This document shows, in pieces, positions 1-10,092 of a DNA stretch of 64,000 nucleotides. Numbering within the stretch: the first letter of the stretch is position 1; the number at the start of each line of letters is the position of its first letter. The notes beneath the pieces were generated by a model that saw only the letters and a program-made list of their open reading frames with translations, ran no database searches and was not told where the DNA came from. The DNA comes from Neptuniibacter sp. CAU 1671 (GTDB lineage: Bacteria > Pseudomonadota > Gammaproteobacteria > Pseudomonadales > Balneatricaceae). The stretch covers positions 310,001 through 374,000 of the forward strand of contig NZ_JARHUE010000001.1 of assembly GCF_029222905.1 (NCBI RefSeq), written 5' to 3'. The position numbers and the translations under genes are program-made.

Positions 1-2884
1 CTGTTTCATGCCCATAGGTACCAGACATGCCACAGCAGCCCACCGCTTCAACACTCAGGGACAAACCTGCTGCTTCAAATACCTGCTGCCACTGGCGAAT
101 GGACGGCGCCGCCGTGGTTTTTTCGGTGCAATGTGCCAGCAGTTTAAAACCCGCACCCTGCGCAATATCGCCCTTAAAAGGTGCCAGACGATCCAGGTGT
201 TCGACCAGCCACTCCTGCAGCAGCTGTACCTGAGCCTGAGCGCCATCTTCAAGTACAGAGGCATACTCCTGACGGTAGGTCAGGGTCATAGAGGGGTCAA
301 TCCCGACTAATGGGATACCACTCTGCTGCAAGCGATGTAGCAGGTCAGCGTTACGTTCTGCCGCCCGTTTGAAGGCCGCCATAAAACCATGTACATGCAG
401 CGGTTTGCCATTGGGTCTGAACGGCGCCACCAGCACATGAAAACCAAGTCCGGTCAGCAGATCACACAGATCAAGTACCAGTTGGGTCTCAAAGTAACTG
501 GTAAACGCGTCCTGTACCAGAATCACAGCATTCTCACGCTCTTCCGCTGTCAGTCGCTTTAACACAGCCGGAGTTGCAAAATCGATACCGCGGGCATGCA
601 GGCCAGACACCAGACTGTTCCGACAGATCAGCGGACTGTCCACCATGCCCACCTGGCGTTTGAAGATGCCCTTGATCAAAGACTGACTCATCAGCCAGTT
701 GTAGGGCGCCGGAAAACGCGCCATAAACGGAATCATGTATTCCAGACTGCCGACCAGATAATCTTTTGCCGGCCGCAGATAACGGGCGTAATACAACTCA
801 AGAAACCGCGAACGGAAATCCGGCACATTGACCTTGATAGGACACTGACCGGCACAGGATTTACAGGCCAGACAGGCCATCATCGACTCATGCACTTCGT
901 GGGAGAAGTCATACTCACCCTGACGTTTTTTCAGGGTGTTTTTAATACGTGAAGGTAATGAGACCAAGCCAAAACCGCGTTTGGCCCGTGCACTCTCCTG
1001 CGTCAGATCTGTACCCTGCCGCTCCATCAGGCGCAGCCATTCCCGAATCAGAGAGGAGCGGCCTTTGGGCGAATGAATACGCTGCCGGGTGCCTTTCCAT
1101 GAAGGGCACATGGCATCATTAGGGTCATAGTTGAAACAGGCGCCATTACCGTTACAAAACATGGCCGAATCATAGGTTTTGCGGGTTTCCGCGCTGACCT
1201 GACGGTCAAACTGGCCGCGAGTAGGCACCTGATCGATCTTCAGCAGTTCAGCCCCCTCAATCGCCGGCGTTGCAATTTTTCCCGGATTAAACTGATTGCG
1301 TGGATCAAAACAGGCTTTGACCCGTTGCAGTTCAGGATACAGCTCGCCAAAAAACGCCGGCGCGTACTCAGAGCGCACACCCTTACCATGCTCACCCCAG
1401 AGCAGACCGTGGTATTTCTGGGTCAACGCCACCACTGCATCGGTCACTTCACGAATCAGCGGTTCCTGTGCCTTATCTTTCATATCGATGGCCGGGCGCA
1501 CATGCAGTACACCGGCATCCACATGGCCGAACATGCCATAGGCCAGATTGCGATCATCCAGTACCTTACGGAACTCCATGATGAAGTCGGCCAGATTTTC
1601 AGGTGGTACCGCGGTATCCTCGACAAACGGAATCGGCCGCTCCTCACCTTTGGCATTGCCGAGCAGGCCCACCGCTTTTTTACGCATGGTCCAGACCTTA
1701 TTGATCTCTCCTGCGCCATAGACCACAGAAAAACCAAAACTTTTGCCCGGCTGACCGGCAACGGCATTCAGGTGCTGTTCCAGCTGCTCTACCCTTGCAC
1801 GCAGGGCATCGGCATCATCATCGGTGTATTCAACCAGATTGATACCGCGAATCTCAGGCTCACCCTCAGACTGCGGGAAATACTGACTGACGGTATCCCA
1901 GACAATATCGCCCATCGCCAGATTCAGCACCTTGGAGTCGATGGTTTCAATGGATGTCGGCCCCCGGGACATAAGATCCTTGGCATCACGCAGGGAGGCT
2001 TCAAAGCTGTCGTATTTGATATTGACCAATGCCGCATGCTTGGGAATCGGCAGTACATTGAGCTTGGCCTCTGCCACAAAACCCAACGACCCCTCGGCGC
2101 CACAAAGAATATTATTCAGATTGAAGCGGCCCTGCTCATCGCGGATATGAGCCAGGTCGTAACCGGTCAGACAGCGATTCAGTTTCGGGAAACGAGCATC
2201 AATCAGCTCTTTTTTCTCAGTGAAGATCTGATCCAGCACGGTATGGATTTCACCGATGCGACCCTCTATCTGTTTGTTTTGCTCAAGCTCATCATCAGAC
2301 AGCGCTTTGGAGTGCCACAGCTCTCCCCCCAGCAGCACAGTATGCAGCTCCAGCACATGGTCCCGGGTTTTGCCATACAGGACAGAACCCTGCCCACTGG
2401 CATCGGTATTGATCATGCCACCAATCGTGGCGCGGTTACTGGTGGACAGTTCCGGTGCAAAAAAAAGCCCGTATGGCTTGAGGGCGCGATTCAGCTGATC
2501 CTTGACCACACCGGATTCAACTCTGACCCAGCGCTCTTCCGCGTTGATCTCCAGTACTTTGTTCATGTACTTGGACACATCAACAATCAGGCCATCGGTC
2601 AGGGACTGACCATTGGTGCCGGTACCACCGCCACGGGCACTCATTTTCAGGTCGGCAAAACGCGGTTGATCAGCCAGCGTGGCGATCAGCGCCAGGTCTT
2701 CGCTGTGACGTGGATAGAGAACCGCCTGCGGCAGCATCTGATAGATACTGTTATCAGTGGACAGCACAATTCGGTTGGCGTAATCCGCATTCAGATCACC
2801 GGCAAATCCATCCTTGCGCAGTTCATCAATAAAATTCAGGTACAGGGCTTCGGTGGTTTCCACCTGCGAGAGCCGCGGGATCAT
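1..2884 (-). CDS. ydiJ: YdiJ-type FAD/Fe-S D-2-hydroxyglutarate dehydrogenase (3' end cut by window)
   Basis: Reading from an ATG at 2884 on the minus strand gives an open frame of 961 codons that runs off position 1. It is therefore incomplete at the C terminus; the E. coli family member is about 1018 residues. An FAD-binding PCMH-type fold is marked by the Gly-rich run ARGGGTGTNGQSLTDG near residues 82-98. An FAD-linked oxidase C-terminal domain follows. The ferredoxin-like part has a cysteine-rich segment near 573-590 and CLACKSCAGQCP near 670. A CCG-type motif (VGCCGMSGTYGHE) begins just before the cut. The family oxidises D-2-hydroxyglutarate or related 2-hydroxyacids and passes electrons onward through the Fe-S clusters. 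A LysR gene starts divergently 108 bp away and is the likely regulator. Long open frames on the opposite strand here are shadows. Family assignment is firm, exact substrate less so. Confidence 0.88.
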   Translation of the reverse strand, partial: MIPRLSQVETTEALYLNFIDELRKDGFAGDLNADYANRIVLSTDNSIYQMLPQAVLYPRHSEDLALIATLADQPRFADLKMSARGGGTGTNGQSLTDGLIVDVSKYMNKVLEINAEERWVRVESGVVKDQLNRALKPYGLFFAPELSTSNRATIGGMINTDASGQGSVLYGKTRDHVLELHTVLLGGELWHSKALSDDELEQNKQIEGRIGEIHTVLDQIFTEKKELIDARFPKLNRCLTGYDLAHIRDEQGRFNLNNILCGAEGSLGFVAEAKLNVLPIPKHAALVNIKYDSFEASLRDAKDLMSRGPTSIETIDSKVLNLAMGDIVWDTVSQYFPQSEGEPEIRGINLVEYTDDDADALRARVEQLEQHLNAVAGQPGKSFGFSVVYGAGEINKVWTMRKKAVGLLGNAKGEERPIPFVEDTAVPPENLADFIMEFRKVLDDRNLAYGMFGHVDAGVLHVRPAIDMKDKAQEPLIREVTDAVVALTQKYHGLLWGEHGKGVRSEYAPAFFGELYPELQRVKACFDPRNQFNPGKIATPAIEGAELLKIDQVPTRGQFDRQVSAETRKTYDSAMFCNGNGACFNYDPNDAMCPSWKGTRQRIHSPKGRSSLIREWLRLMERQGTDLTQESARAKRGFGLVSLPSRIKNTLKKRQGEYDFSHEVHESMMACLACKSCAGQCPIKVNVPDFRSRFLELYYARYLRPAKDYLVGSLEYMIPFMARFPAPYNWLMSQSLIKGIFKRQVGMVDSPLICRNSLVSGLHARGIDFATPAVLKRLTAEERENAVILVQDAFTSYFETQLVLDLCDLLTGLGFHVLVAPFRPNGKPLHVHGFMAAFKRAAERNADLLHRLQQSGIPLVGIDPSMTLTYRQEYASVLEDGAQAQVQLLQEWLVEHLDRLAPFKGDIAQGAGFKLLAHCTEKTTAAPSIRQWQQVFEAAGLSLSVEAVGCCGMSGTYGHET

Positions 2885-2952
2885 GGCAGTGTTCCTCTAT
2901 TCTTGCGTAAACGCCGAATTGTCAGTCAGCGGGCTATGATGCAAAATTGTTA

Positions 2953-2972
2953 TTTATCAATCAAACGATAAA
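2953..2972. promoter_or_regulatory. Dyad in ydiJ/LysR divergent promoter region
   Basis: An inverted repeat TTTATC-N8-GATAAA lies in AT-rich DNA, 20 bp before the LysR start codon and about 70 bp before ydiJ. Its position between a LysR gene and its divergent neighbour suits an autoregulatory LysR-type site. The match is short and the call is inferred from position. Confidence 0.35.
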
Positions 2973-2992
2973 ATTCTATAAATTAATTGATT

Positions 2993-3916
2993 ATGTCGAA
3001 TAATATCTCTATCCGTCATCTGCGCGCCTTTTCAGCTATTGCTCAGAGTGGCAGCTTTACCCGTGCTGCGGAGAGCCTGCACCTGACCCAGTCCACACTG
3101 ACTGCGACCATTCAGCAACTTGAGCAGCAGGTCGGGCTAACCCTGTTTGACCGCACCACCCGACGGGTGATGCTGACGCGCGAGGGTGATCAGTTTCTAC
3201 CAGTGGCCGAAAAACTGCTGTCCGACTTTGATACCGCACTGACTGACCTGCAGGCTATATCAACCCGCCAACGCGGTCAGGTTGCGATTGCAGCCTCTCC
3301 TTCTGTCATCAGTTGCCTGATGCCAGAGGTGGTACAGCAGTACAACCGGGCACACCCCAATATCAAACTGCAGCTACGGGATGAGAATGCCGGCGCAATT
3401 GAGCAGTGCGTACTGGAGAATAGCGTAGATTTTGGCATTGGTGGCAATCACTCAGATCACCCAGAACTAAGCTATCAGCCGCTGCTGAAGGACCGATATG
3501 GAGCCGTTCTGCCTTCGCAGCATCCGCTGGCTCAATCAACACAGCTGAGCTGGCCTGATATTTCGGCCTTGCCTCAACTTCAGCTAACCGCCGACAGCGG
3601 CATCCGCAGTGAGCTGCAGCAGTGGTATCCATCAGAGCAACTGACAGCACCAATGATTGAGGTATCCAGTCCTGCAGCACTGGCAGAATTGGTACGCATG
3701 GAAATGGGGATATGCCTGTTGCCAGCACTCGCAGCCAGCACCCGTGGCTTTGAAGGGCTGGCATTCAGACCGATAGAACCGATTTTCTATCGCAGTATCT
3801 ATCTGATCAGCCGTCGCGGCCGGGCTCTGAGCCCCGCCGCTGAGTCGATGCTGCAAACTCTGATGGAGTATTTGCAGCAACAACCCCTGTCGACCTTTGT
3901 GGATCTGATCAGGTAA
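2993..3916 (+). CDS. LysR-family transcriptional regulator
   Basis: A 307-residue protein with an N-terminal winged helix-turn-helix (RHLRAFSAIAQSGSFTRAAE, near residues 8-27) and a C-terminal periplasmic-binding-like effector domain is a standard LysR regulator. The ATG at 2993 is preferred over an upstream in-frame TTG at 2987. It is divergent from ydiJ, so control of 2-hydroxyacid oxidation is the simplest guess. The effector is unknown. It ends 6 bp from the convergent ppsA stop codon. Confidence 0.85.
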   Translation: MSNNISIRHLRAFSAIAQSGSFTRAAESLHLTQSTLTATIQQLEQQVGLTLFDRTTRRVMLTREGDQFLPVAEKLLSDFDTALTDLQAISTRQRGQVAIAASPSVISCLMPEVVQQYNRAHPNIKLQLRDENAGAIEQCVLENSVDFGIGGNHSDHPELSYQPLLKDRYGAVLPSQHPLAQSTQLSWPDISALPQLQLTADSGIRSELQQWYPSEQLTAPMIEVSSPAALAELVRMEMGICLLPALAASTRGFEGLAFRPIEPIFYRSIYLISRRGRALSPAAESMLQTLMEYLQQQPLSTFVDLIR

Positions 3917-3922
3917 GGCGGT

Positions 3923-6292
3923 TTATACCTTATCGTTGGCGAGGAAGAACCAGGTATCCAGCACCGAGTCAGGGTTCAGGGACACACTGTTAATGCCCTG
4001 CTCCATCAGCCAGCGAGCCAGATCAGGATGATCCGACGGCCCCTGCCCACAGATACCAATGTATTTGCCCTGTGCCCGGCAGGCACTGATCGCCATGGAC
4101 AGCAACTTCAGTACTGCTTCATTACGTTCATCAAACAGATGCGCAATGACGCCTGAATCACGGTCCAGACCCAGCGTCAGCTGCGTCAGGTCGTTAGAAC
4201 CAATTGAGAAGCCATCAAAGTGTTCCAGGAACTGCTCTGCCAGCAGTGCATTGGATGGGATCTCACACATCATGATCACCCGCAGGCCATTCTCACCGCG
4301 CTTCAGACCATGCGCCGCCAGCAGTTCAACCACCTGCCGCGCTTCGCCCGGTGTGCGCACGAATGGCACCATCACTTCAACATTGGTCAGATGCATCTCA
4401 TCACGCACCCGTTTCAGGGCACGGCATTCCAGCTCAAAGCAGTCACGAAAACTTTCAGAGATGTATCGTGCGGCGCCCCGGAAACCCAGCATCGGGTTTT
4501 CTTCCACAGGTTCGTAGGCATCACCACCAATCAGGTGACTGTACTCATTCGACTTGAAATCCGACATACGCACGATGACCTTCTTCGGATAGAAGGCGGC
4601 AGCGAGTGTGGAAATGCCCTCAACCAGACGGTCCACATAGAAATCTACCGGATTACTGTAACCGGCAATACGACGATCAATGGTCTGCTGCAGCATCGGC
4701 GGCTGAGTATCGTAATTCAGCAATGCCTTGGGATGGATGCCGATCATGCGGTTGATGATGAACTCCAGTCGCGCCAGACCCACGCCGGCATTTGGCAGCG
4801 CCTGAAAATCAAAAGCACGATCGGGGTTACCCACGTTCATCATGATGTCGAAAGGCAATGGCGGCATCGATTCAACACAGCTGGACTGATGTTCAAAATC
4901 CAGTTTCCCTTCATAGACACGACCTGTATCCCCCTCGGCGCAGGATACGGTTATCAGCTGACCATCACGCAGACGATCAGTTACATCACCGCAACCCACT
5001 ATCGCCGGAATACCCAGTTCGCGCGCGATGATCGCAGCATGACAGGTACGGCCGCCGCGGTTGGTGACAATCGCCGCCGCACGTTTCATGACCGGCTCCC
5101 AGTCCGGATCGGTCATATCGGTGACCAGTACTTCTCCCGGCTGCAAACGGTCCATCTCACTGATGTCATGCACAATGCGCACCGCACCGGAGCCAATCCG
5201 GTGACCGATAGAACGACCTTCTGCCAGGACTGTACTGGTCTCTTTCAGCAGGTAACGTTCAATGACGGTCTGACTGCTGCGGCTTTTGACGGTTTCAGGA
5301 CGCGCCTGAACCACCAGCAGCTCACCGGTATCGCCGTCTTTGGCCCACTCGATATCCATCGGACGGCCATAGTGTTTTTCAATTTCAATGGCGATGCGGG
5401 CCAGTTGCTGCACTTCAGTATCGTTGATAGAGAAACGTTGGCGCTCCTCCATACTGACTGGCACCGTTTCAACGGCATGGGAGCCTTTGGCTTCTTCGGC
5501 ATACACCATCTTGATCGCTTTGGCGCCCAGCGTCCGGCGAATAATGGCAGGCGCACCCTGCTTAAGGGTGGGCTTGTAAACGTAAAACTCATCCGGGTTT
5601 ACCGCACCCTGCACCACCGTTTCACCTAAACCGTAAGCAGACGTGATGAACACCACATGGTTGAAACCTGACTCTGTATCCAGCGTAAACATTACCCCGG
5701 AGGAACCGGTTTCACTGCGCACCATGCGCTGAATACCCGCCGACAGGGCCACTTCGCTATGCTCAAACCCATGGTGCACGCGGTAGCTGATGGCACGGTC
5801 ATTATAAAGAGAGGCAAATACTTCGCGGATTGCATGTTTTACCGCGGATAAACCACGAATATTCAGGAAGGTTTCCTGCTGACCCGCAAAGGAGGCATCC
5901 GGCAGGTCCTCAGCCGTGGCAGAGGAACGTACCGCCACCGCCAACTGATCATTACCCCCGGCCAATTCCTGCCAGGCCGCAGTAATTGCCTGGTCCAGCT
6001 CAGGCTGGAACTCTGCGTCTAGTATCCACTGACGCACCTCTTTACCGGTCTGCGTCAGGGCCTGGATATCGTCTGTGTTCAGCTGGCTCAAAACGTCATG
6101 AATACGTTGTTCCAAACCACTGTGCTGCAAAAAGTCACGGAAGGCGTCTGCTGTAGTGGCAAAACCGTTGGGTACCTGTACACCGGCACCACTCAGCTCC
6201 TGGATCATCTCGCCAAGAGACGCATTTTTTCCACCAACCTTGTCAACGTCATTCATGCCAACCTGATCAAGGCGTAAAACGTAACTCTGCAA
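3923..6292 (-). CDS. ppsA: Phosphoenolpyruvate synthase
   Basis: At 789 residues the product matches the usual length of PEP synthase (E. coli 792). It carries, in order, the N-terminal ATP-grasp/pyruvate phosphate dikinase nucleotide-binding domain ([11 protein letters not shown] near residue 20), the swivelling phosphohistidine domain with [15 protein letters not shown] (catalytic His near residue 418), and the C-terminal PEP/pyruvate barrel with [12 protein letters not shown]. The enzyme converts pyruvate, ATP and water to PEP, AMP and phosphate, the entry step to gluconeogenesis from C2/C3 substrates. It lies divergently next to its dedicated regulator gene ppsR, as in many gammaproteobacteria. 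Confidence 0.97.
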   Translation of the reverse strand: MQSYVLRLDQVGMNDVDKVGGKNASLGEMIQELSGAGVQVPNGFATTADAFRDFLQHSGLEQRIHDVLSQLNTDDIQALTQTGKEVRQWILDAEFQPELDQAITAAWQELAGGNDQLAVAVRSSATAEDLPDASFAGQQETFLNIRGLSAVKHAIREVFASLYNDRAISYRVHHGFEHSEVALSAGIQRMVRSETGSSGVMFTLDTESGFNHVVFITSAYGLGETVVQGAVNPDEFYVYKPTLKQGAPAIIRRTLGAKAIKMVYAEEAKGSHAVETVPVSMEERQRFSINDTEVQQLARIAIEIEKHYGRPMDIEWAKDGDTGELLVVQARPETVKSRSSQTVIERYLLKETSTVLAEGRSIGHRIGSGAVRIVHDISEMDRLQPGEVLVTDMTDPDWEPVMKRAAAIVTNRGGRTCHAAIIARELGIPAIVGCGDVTDRLRDGQLITVSCAEGDTGRVYEGKLDFEHQSSCVESMPPLPFDIMMNVGNPDRAFDFQALPNAGVGLARLEFIINRMIGIHPKALLNYDTQPPMLQQTIDRRIAGYSNPVDFYVDRLVEGISTLAAAFYPKKVIVRMSDFKSNEYSHLIGGDAYEPVEENPMLGFRGAARYISESFRDCFELECRALKRVRDEMHLTNVEVMVPFVRTPGEARQVVELLAAHGLKRGENGLRVIMMCEIPSNALLAEQFLEHFDGFSIGSNDLTQLTLGLDRDSGVIAHLFDERNEAVLKLLSMAISACRAQGKYIGICGQGPSDHPDLARWLMEQGINSVSLNPDSVLDTWFFLANDKV

Positions 6293-6428
6293 AGTTATTC
6301 TCCTACTCTGGACCGTTATTAACTATGCGCAAGACTGCGAAATCGCTACTGCATTTTGTTATAGTGGGCGGTAATAAAGGGCCACCCTTCTGGATGGCAA
6401 TACTATATCCCATTTAAATGTAACAAAG

Positions 6429-7247
6429 ATGAAACGGACTGCATTTTTTATTTCCGACGGTACTGGTATTACGTCTGAAACCCTTGGCCACAGCCTGCTT
6501 GCGCAGTTTGATGGGATTGAATTTGAACAGATCACCCTGCCCTATGTCGACACACTGGAAAAAGCCGATAAGGTGGTTCAGCAGATCGACCAGGCAGCAC
6601 AGCGTGACAACGAACGTCCTCTGATCTTCGACACCATCGTCAATGAAGATATTCGGGCGCGCATCGCACAGGCGGACGCCTTCCAGATCGATGTATTCTC
6701 CTCCTTTCTGAAACCACTGGAGCAAGAGCTGAAGGCGCGTTCGAGCTATTCAGTCGGTAAGTCCCATGCCATTGTAGAACGCCATAAATACAAAGCGCGT
6801 ATCGACTCAGTCAACTTTGCGATCGATAATGACGACGGTGCACGTATCCGCCAGTACGATCAGGCCGACATCATCCTTGTGGGCGTATCACGCTGCGGCA
6901 AGACCCCCACCTGTCTTTATATGGCGATGCAGTTTGGTATCCGTGCCGCCAACTACCCACTGACTGAAGACGATCTTGAATTTGGCCAACTGCCAGAATC
7001 CCTGCAGCCACATCGGCATAAACTCTATGGTCTGACCATTGACCCTTTCCAGCTGGCAGCAATCCGTCATGAAAGACGCCCCAACAGTCGTTATGCTTCG
7101 CTCGATCAATGTGACTATGAGGTGCGGGAAGTGGAGCGCTTGTTTAAAAAGCTGACCATTCCGTTTATTAACACCACGAATTTCTCCATTGAAGAGATCG
7201 CAACCCGCGTGATGGCTGAGGCCGGACTCGAACGACGGATGAGTTGA
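6429..7247 (+). CDS. ppsR: PEP synthase regulatory protein (bifunctional kinase/pyrophosphorylase)
   Basis: The 272-residue protein begins with the family-typical [16 protein letters not shown]. It carries the P-loop-like [16 protein letters not shown] near residues 150-165, diagnostic of the DUF299/PpsR family. The enzyme switches PEP synthase off by ADP-dependent phosphorylation of a Thr next to the catalytic His, and on again by phosphate-dependent dephosphorylation. It starts 136 bp from the divergent ppsA start, so both promoters share one intergenic region. A strong terminator follows. Confidence 0.96.
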   Translation: MKRTAFFISDGTGITSETLGHSLLAQFDGIEFEQITLPYVDTLEKADKVVQQIDQAAQRDNERPLIFDTIVNEDIRARIAQADAFQIDVFSSFLKPLEQELKARSSYSVGKSHAIVERHKYKARIDSVNFAIDNDDGARIRQYDQADIILVGVSRCGKTPTCLYMAMQFGIRAANYPLTEDDLEFGQLPESLQPHRHKLYGLTIDPFQLAAIRHERRPNSRYASLDQCDYEVREVERLFKKLTIPFINTTNFSIEEIATRVMAEAGLERRMS

Positions 7248-7267
7248 TCGGGAGTTATACAACAATG

Positions 7268-7298
7268 AAACGGGGCTGAAATCAGCCCCGTTTTTTTA
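7268..7298 (+). terminator. Rho-independent terminator of ppsR
   Basis: A GC-rich hairpin with arms CGGGGCTGA/TCAGCCCCG is followed directly by eight T residues on the plus strand, 20 bp after the ppsR stop. An A-run on the other flank could also allow termination of the convergent gene. Confidence 0.9.
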
Positions 7299-7317
7299 GC
7301 ACTGTAATGATGGTGGA

Positions 7318-9591
7318 TCAGTTACAGAGCGTACAGGAAGCAGTGTCATTGTCGGATACTGGCGAACCAGACAGAACACCGGTTGCAGCAACATTAGCTG
7401 TATTGGTAAATGTTGCAGTCTCCTGGGCCACCAGTGAGCCTGCATCAATACTACTTGGGACATAGGTTGCTTTTACTTTGACCTGATCACCTACTTTCAT
7501 GACACCGGTACAGGTAGTAGCACCGCAGGTGACATTCGAACCGACGGGTTTATCCAGAATCGTCAGCGAATCTGCTTTGTTGTCAGAAATCACAACATTC
7601 AGATTTTCACGGTCTGGATCGGCAGACGCAGGGTTGGTCACGACAATTTCATTCGTGATTCTCACTGCAACCACGCCACCGATGATTTCAAGAGATACAC
7701 CGTCATCATCGCCGTCTTTACAGACTTTAGTCAGCGTTACATCCTGAGACAGAATCAAAGAACAGCTGGCAGTAGCAATATCCGAAGCAGTTTCTTCAAG
7801 TAAACCACCTTCATAGTATTCACCACTGGCTGTGACCTGGTCAGAGTGGCTGGTGACTGCATTACTGGTCACAGTACCGCTGTAACCGACATAGCCACCT
7901 ACAGACAGATCATCAACACCCAGAGTGAAGCTGAGTTCACCAACCTCTTTAACACCGTCACCATCGTCATACCAGGCATCAAAGCTGGCAGGTACCAGTC
8001 CGCTACCATCGGTTGCGATATCAATCAGGCTGATGTTTTCCAGTGTGACGTTACCGGTATTGCTAATAAGCCCGCTCAGGATGCCCTGGAAGGTATCACC
8101 ACCGGTCAGAGACGCATCACAGTTTTTGGTGACATCAATGGTTGGGTTAGGTGCGAAACAGTTAGCGGTATCGGATTTTGGTTCTCCAATCGGCGAACCG
8201 GTCAGAGAGTACGCGGTAGCCTGAACTTCATCCGAGAAATTCAGATCTGCCAGATTCGGATTCGCAACTGTGTAGGAGCCCTCATAGCGTACGGTAGTGT
8301 CACCGGGAACAATGATGGTCGCATTGGTAGCCGTACCAGTATTGGTCACCGCGACATCAGTACCCGTGCCACACTCATTATCACCGTCATCAATACAGAA
8401 GGCAGTGAAGGTAGCATTACCACCAGGGGTGACATCAACCAGATCAATTTCCAGTGATGCAATGCCGGTATTTTCAACTTCACCCGAGAAGGTGATGGTT
8501 GCAAGATCGTCAGCAACATTCAGGTCAGCTTCACAGGATTTACTGACTTCAAAACCACAAAGTGGGAATGAGCCCAGCACAAAATCTTTCAGGGTTGCTG
8601 TGAAGGAGTGAGAACTTCGGGTTTCCGCCATAAAGCTGGCAAAACAGCTTTCGGTACCCAGTAACTGACTCAGGTTGATACCCCCTTCGAAGAAGGTTTC
8701 ATAAGGGAAAGCATCAACGGTTCCATCTTTTGCCACATAAGGCCAGGGAGATGGGGTAGTTGGTGCATTAGGACCGCCTTCTGCGTTAGTAATAGCGCAT
8801 ACTGGCAAATCCGGCACTGTACCGCACACAACACCGGTACCACCTGCATCCATCGCTGCACGTTTGTAAAGCAAACGCAGGTTTTTAGCCGAACATTCAC
8901 CCTGTAGAGGGTTATTGCTGGTGGATTTTGGGCAACTTGTATCCCACATCACTACTTCAATGTAAGGTACGGCATTGTTGGCCTGTGGAAACTCAACCAC
9001 TGTCAGCAAGTCACCAGCAAAGTCGATTTCACCGGGGTCCAACCGATCGTTAGCGTTATCATCTGTCCATATCACCGAAGTATGTTGACCCGTGAAAACA
9101 CCACCGCTGGGGTCTGGGTCTCCCGGGTCTCCCGGGGAGGGGTCAAGTCCAACTTCGGACACGAAGAACCACCAGCCAAAAAACGCATCACCCTCGTTGG
9201 TGATACGGTCAGCGCCAAAATAGACAATCAAATCATCATCTGAGTTGTTATAAGCCGCCGCATAGGCATTGGTGATATCGTTTTTATCCGGGCCATTACC
9301 AAATTTGCTCCAGCTCCAGTTGGTAATATCCTGAATATCTTTTTTACCGCCATCAAACACTGTGTAGTTATCCGGCTCAGTTGCAAAAGCAAAGACTGAC
9401 TGACCACCGGACGCGGGATTGTTGTATAACGTTTCCCAGTCATCTCCTGCCAGCCCTTCTTCAAGCGCGTTACCGTCCAGTTCAAACAGGCCCTCTTCAG
9501 CGACCCCAACTGACCAGGCGGGTAGCCCCAAACTGAGTAAACCGCTAAACAACCCAATTTGGAGCCACGTACATGGTTTTACCTTTAACAT
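7318..9591 (-). CDS. Large secreted repeat protein of unknown function
   Basis: The 757-residue product starts after a strong AGGAGGTG ribosome site and has an N-terminal signal peptide (hydrophobic stretch about 10-27, cleavage near PAWS). The N-terminal third resembles secreted proteins with a GDDWETLYNN start, DITNWSWSKFG and DKNDITNAYAAAY, followed by an aromatic FGWWFF strand. A short Gly/Pro/Asp linker follows (GDPGDPDPSGG, near 155). The C-terminal half is three or four beta-rich, DUF11-like modules. Each carries phrases such as NTGNVTLENISL and ends near a Cys, for example SKSCEADL and VTKNCDASL. The last residues are CTLCN. Many Cys pairs suggest disulfides outside the cell. It has no LPxTG or obvious autotransporter barrel. 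It sits downstream of the type II secretion operon on the same strand but behind a separate terminator, so it may be a substrate. Function is not known. Confidence 0.75.
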   Translation of the reverse strand: MLKVKPCTWLQIGLFSGLLSLGLPAWSVGVAEEGLFELDGNALEEGLAGDDWETLYNNPASGGQSVFAFATEPDNYTVFDGGKKDIQDITNWSWSKFGNGPDKNDITNAYAAAYNNSDDDLIVYFGADRITNEGDAFFGWWFFVSEVGLDPSPGDPGDPDPSGGVFTGQHTSVIWTDDNANDRLDPGEIDFAGDLLTVVEFPQANNAVPYIEVVMWDTSCPKSTSNNPLQGECSAKNLRLLYKRAAMDAGGTGVVCGTVPDLPVCAITNAEGGPNAPTTPSPWPYVAKDGTVDAFPYETFFEGGINLSQLLGTESCFASFMAETRSSHSFTATLKDFVLGSFPLCGFEVSKSCEADLNVADDLATITFSGEVENTGIASLEIDLVDVTPGGNATFTAFCIDDGDNECGTGTDVAVTNTGTATNATIIVPGDTTVRYEGSYTVANPNLADLNFSDEVQATAYSLTGSPIGEPKSDTANCFAPNPTIDVTKNCDASLTGGDTFQGILSGLISNTGNVTLENISLIDIATDGSGLVPASFDAWYDDGDGVKEVGELSFTLGVDDLSVGGYVGYSGTVTSNAVTSHSDQVTASGEYYEGGLLEETASDIATASCSLILSQDVTLTKVCKDGDDDGVSLEIIGGVVAVRITNEIVVTNPASADPDRENLNVVISDNKADSLTILDKPVGSNVTCGATTCTGVMKVGDQVKVKATYVPSSIDAGSLVAQETATFTNTANVAATGVLSGSPVSDNDTASCTLCN

Positions 9592-9723
9592 GATCCACCT
9601 CCTGCATCCCTGTATTTATTGCCAAGCACAGAGACTCCCTTTTCGATTAACTCAACACAGCGGGTGTGACGTTCAATCCTCGTAACATCCGTGCTGAGCC
9701 CTGACATTTCATCGTCCTGTTAC

Positions 9724-9751
9724 CTGAACATTCGCCCATTGAAATGTTCAG
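9724..9751. promoter_or_regulatory. Inverted repeat in long leader of the secreted repeat protein
   Basis: CTGAACATT and AATGTTCAG form a perfect 9-bp inverted repeat with a 10-nt loop, about 130 bp before the start codon at 9591. No T-run follows, so it is not a standard terminator. It could be an operator or an mRNA leader hairpin. A second short palindrome, ACGCAATATGCGT, is near 9772. The rest of 9592-10040 is AT-rich and shows no coding sequence. Confidence 0.4.
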
Positions 9752-10045
9752 ACAGCATCAGGGGGAGCAACGCAATATGCGTACCATGTAATTAAACCTA
9801 TGTTTTTTATGGCTTTTTTTAGATAGCTCTGCATGCAGGCTAAACAAAGTGTTAACAAGAGCTAACGCTCAGAAAAATGCGCGGGTAGAAAGTTGACCTT
9901 AGGTGTTAAGAAAGCCGGTAGAAGAAAAGAAGTAAGACTTTGATTAAACGTTATTTTTAGTGCTGATTCTGACAACAACACCAGAGTGACACCTGATTAT
10001 TAATCTAGCTGTTAAGGCAGCGATACAACTGAGCAGAACCACAAA

Positions 10046-10070
10046 AAAAGAACCCATAAGGGTTCTTTTT
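10046..10070 (-). terminator. Rho-independent terminator of the type II secretion operon
   Basis: AAAAGAACCC-ATAA-GGGTTCTTTT forms a hairpin with a T-run on the minus strand, placed 23 bp after the gspD stop. It separates the secretion operon from the secreted repeat protein gene. Confidence 0.85.
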
Positions 10071-10092
10071 GAGGATCGAAATAGAGAATCGA

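Noticed and set aside
1325-2971. 548-codon open frame on the plus strand
   Set aside because: It lies opposite ydiJ, whose minus-strand frame has clear FAD and Fe-S motifs; the plus-strand translation has no recognisable domain and is a shadow.
4220-5629. 469-codon open frame opposite ppsA
   Set aside because: ppsA is a full-length, well conserved gene on the minus strand; the opposite frame is rich in His/Arg/Thr without any motif.
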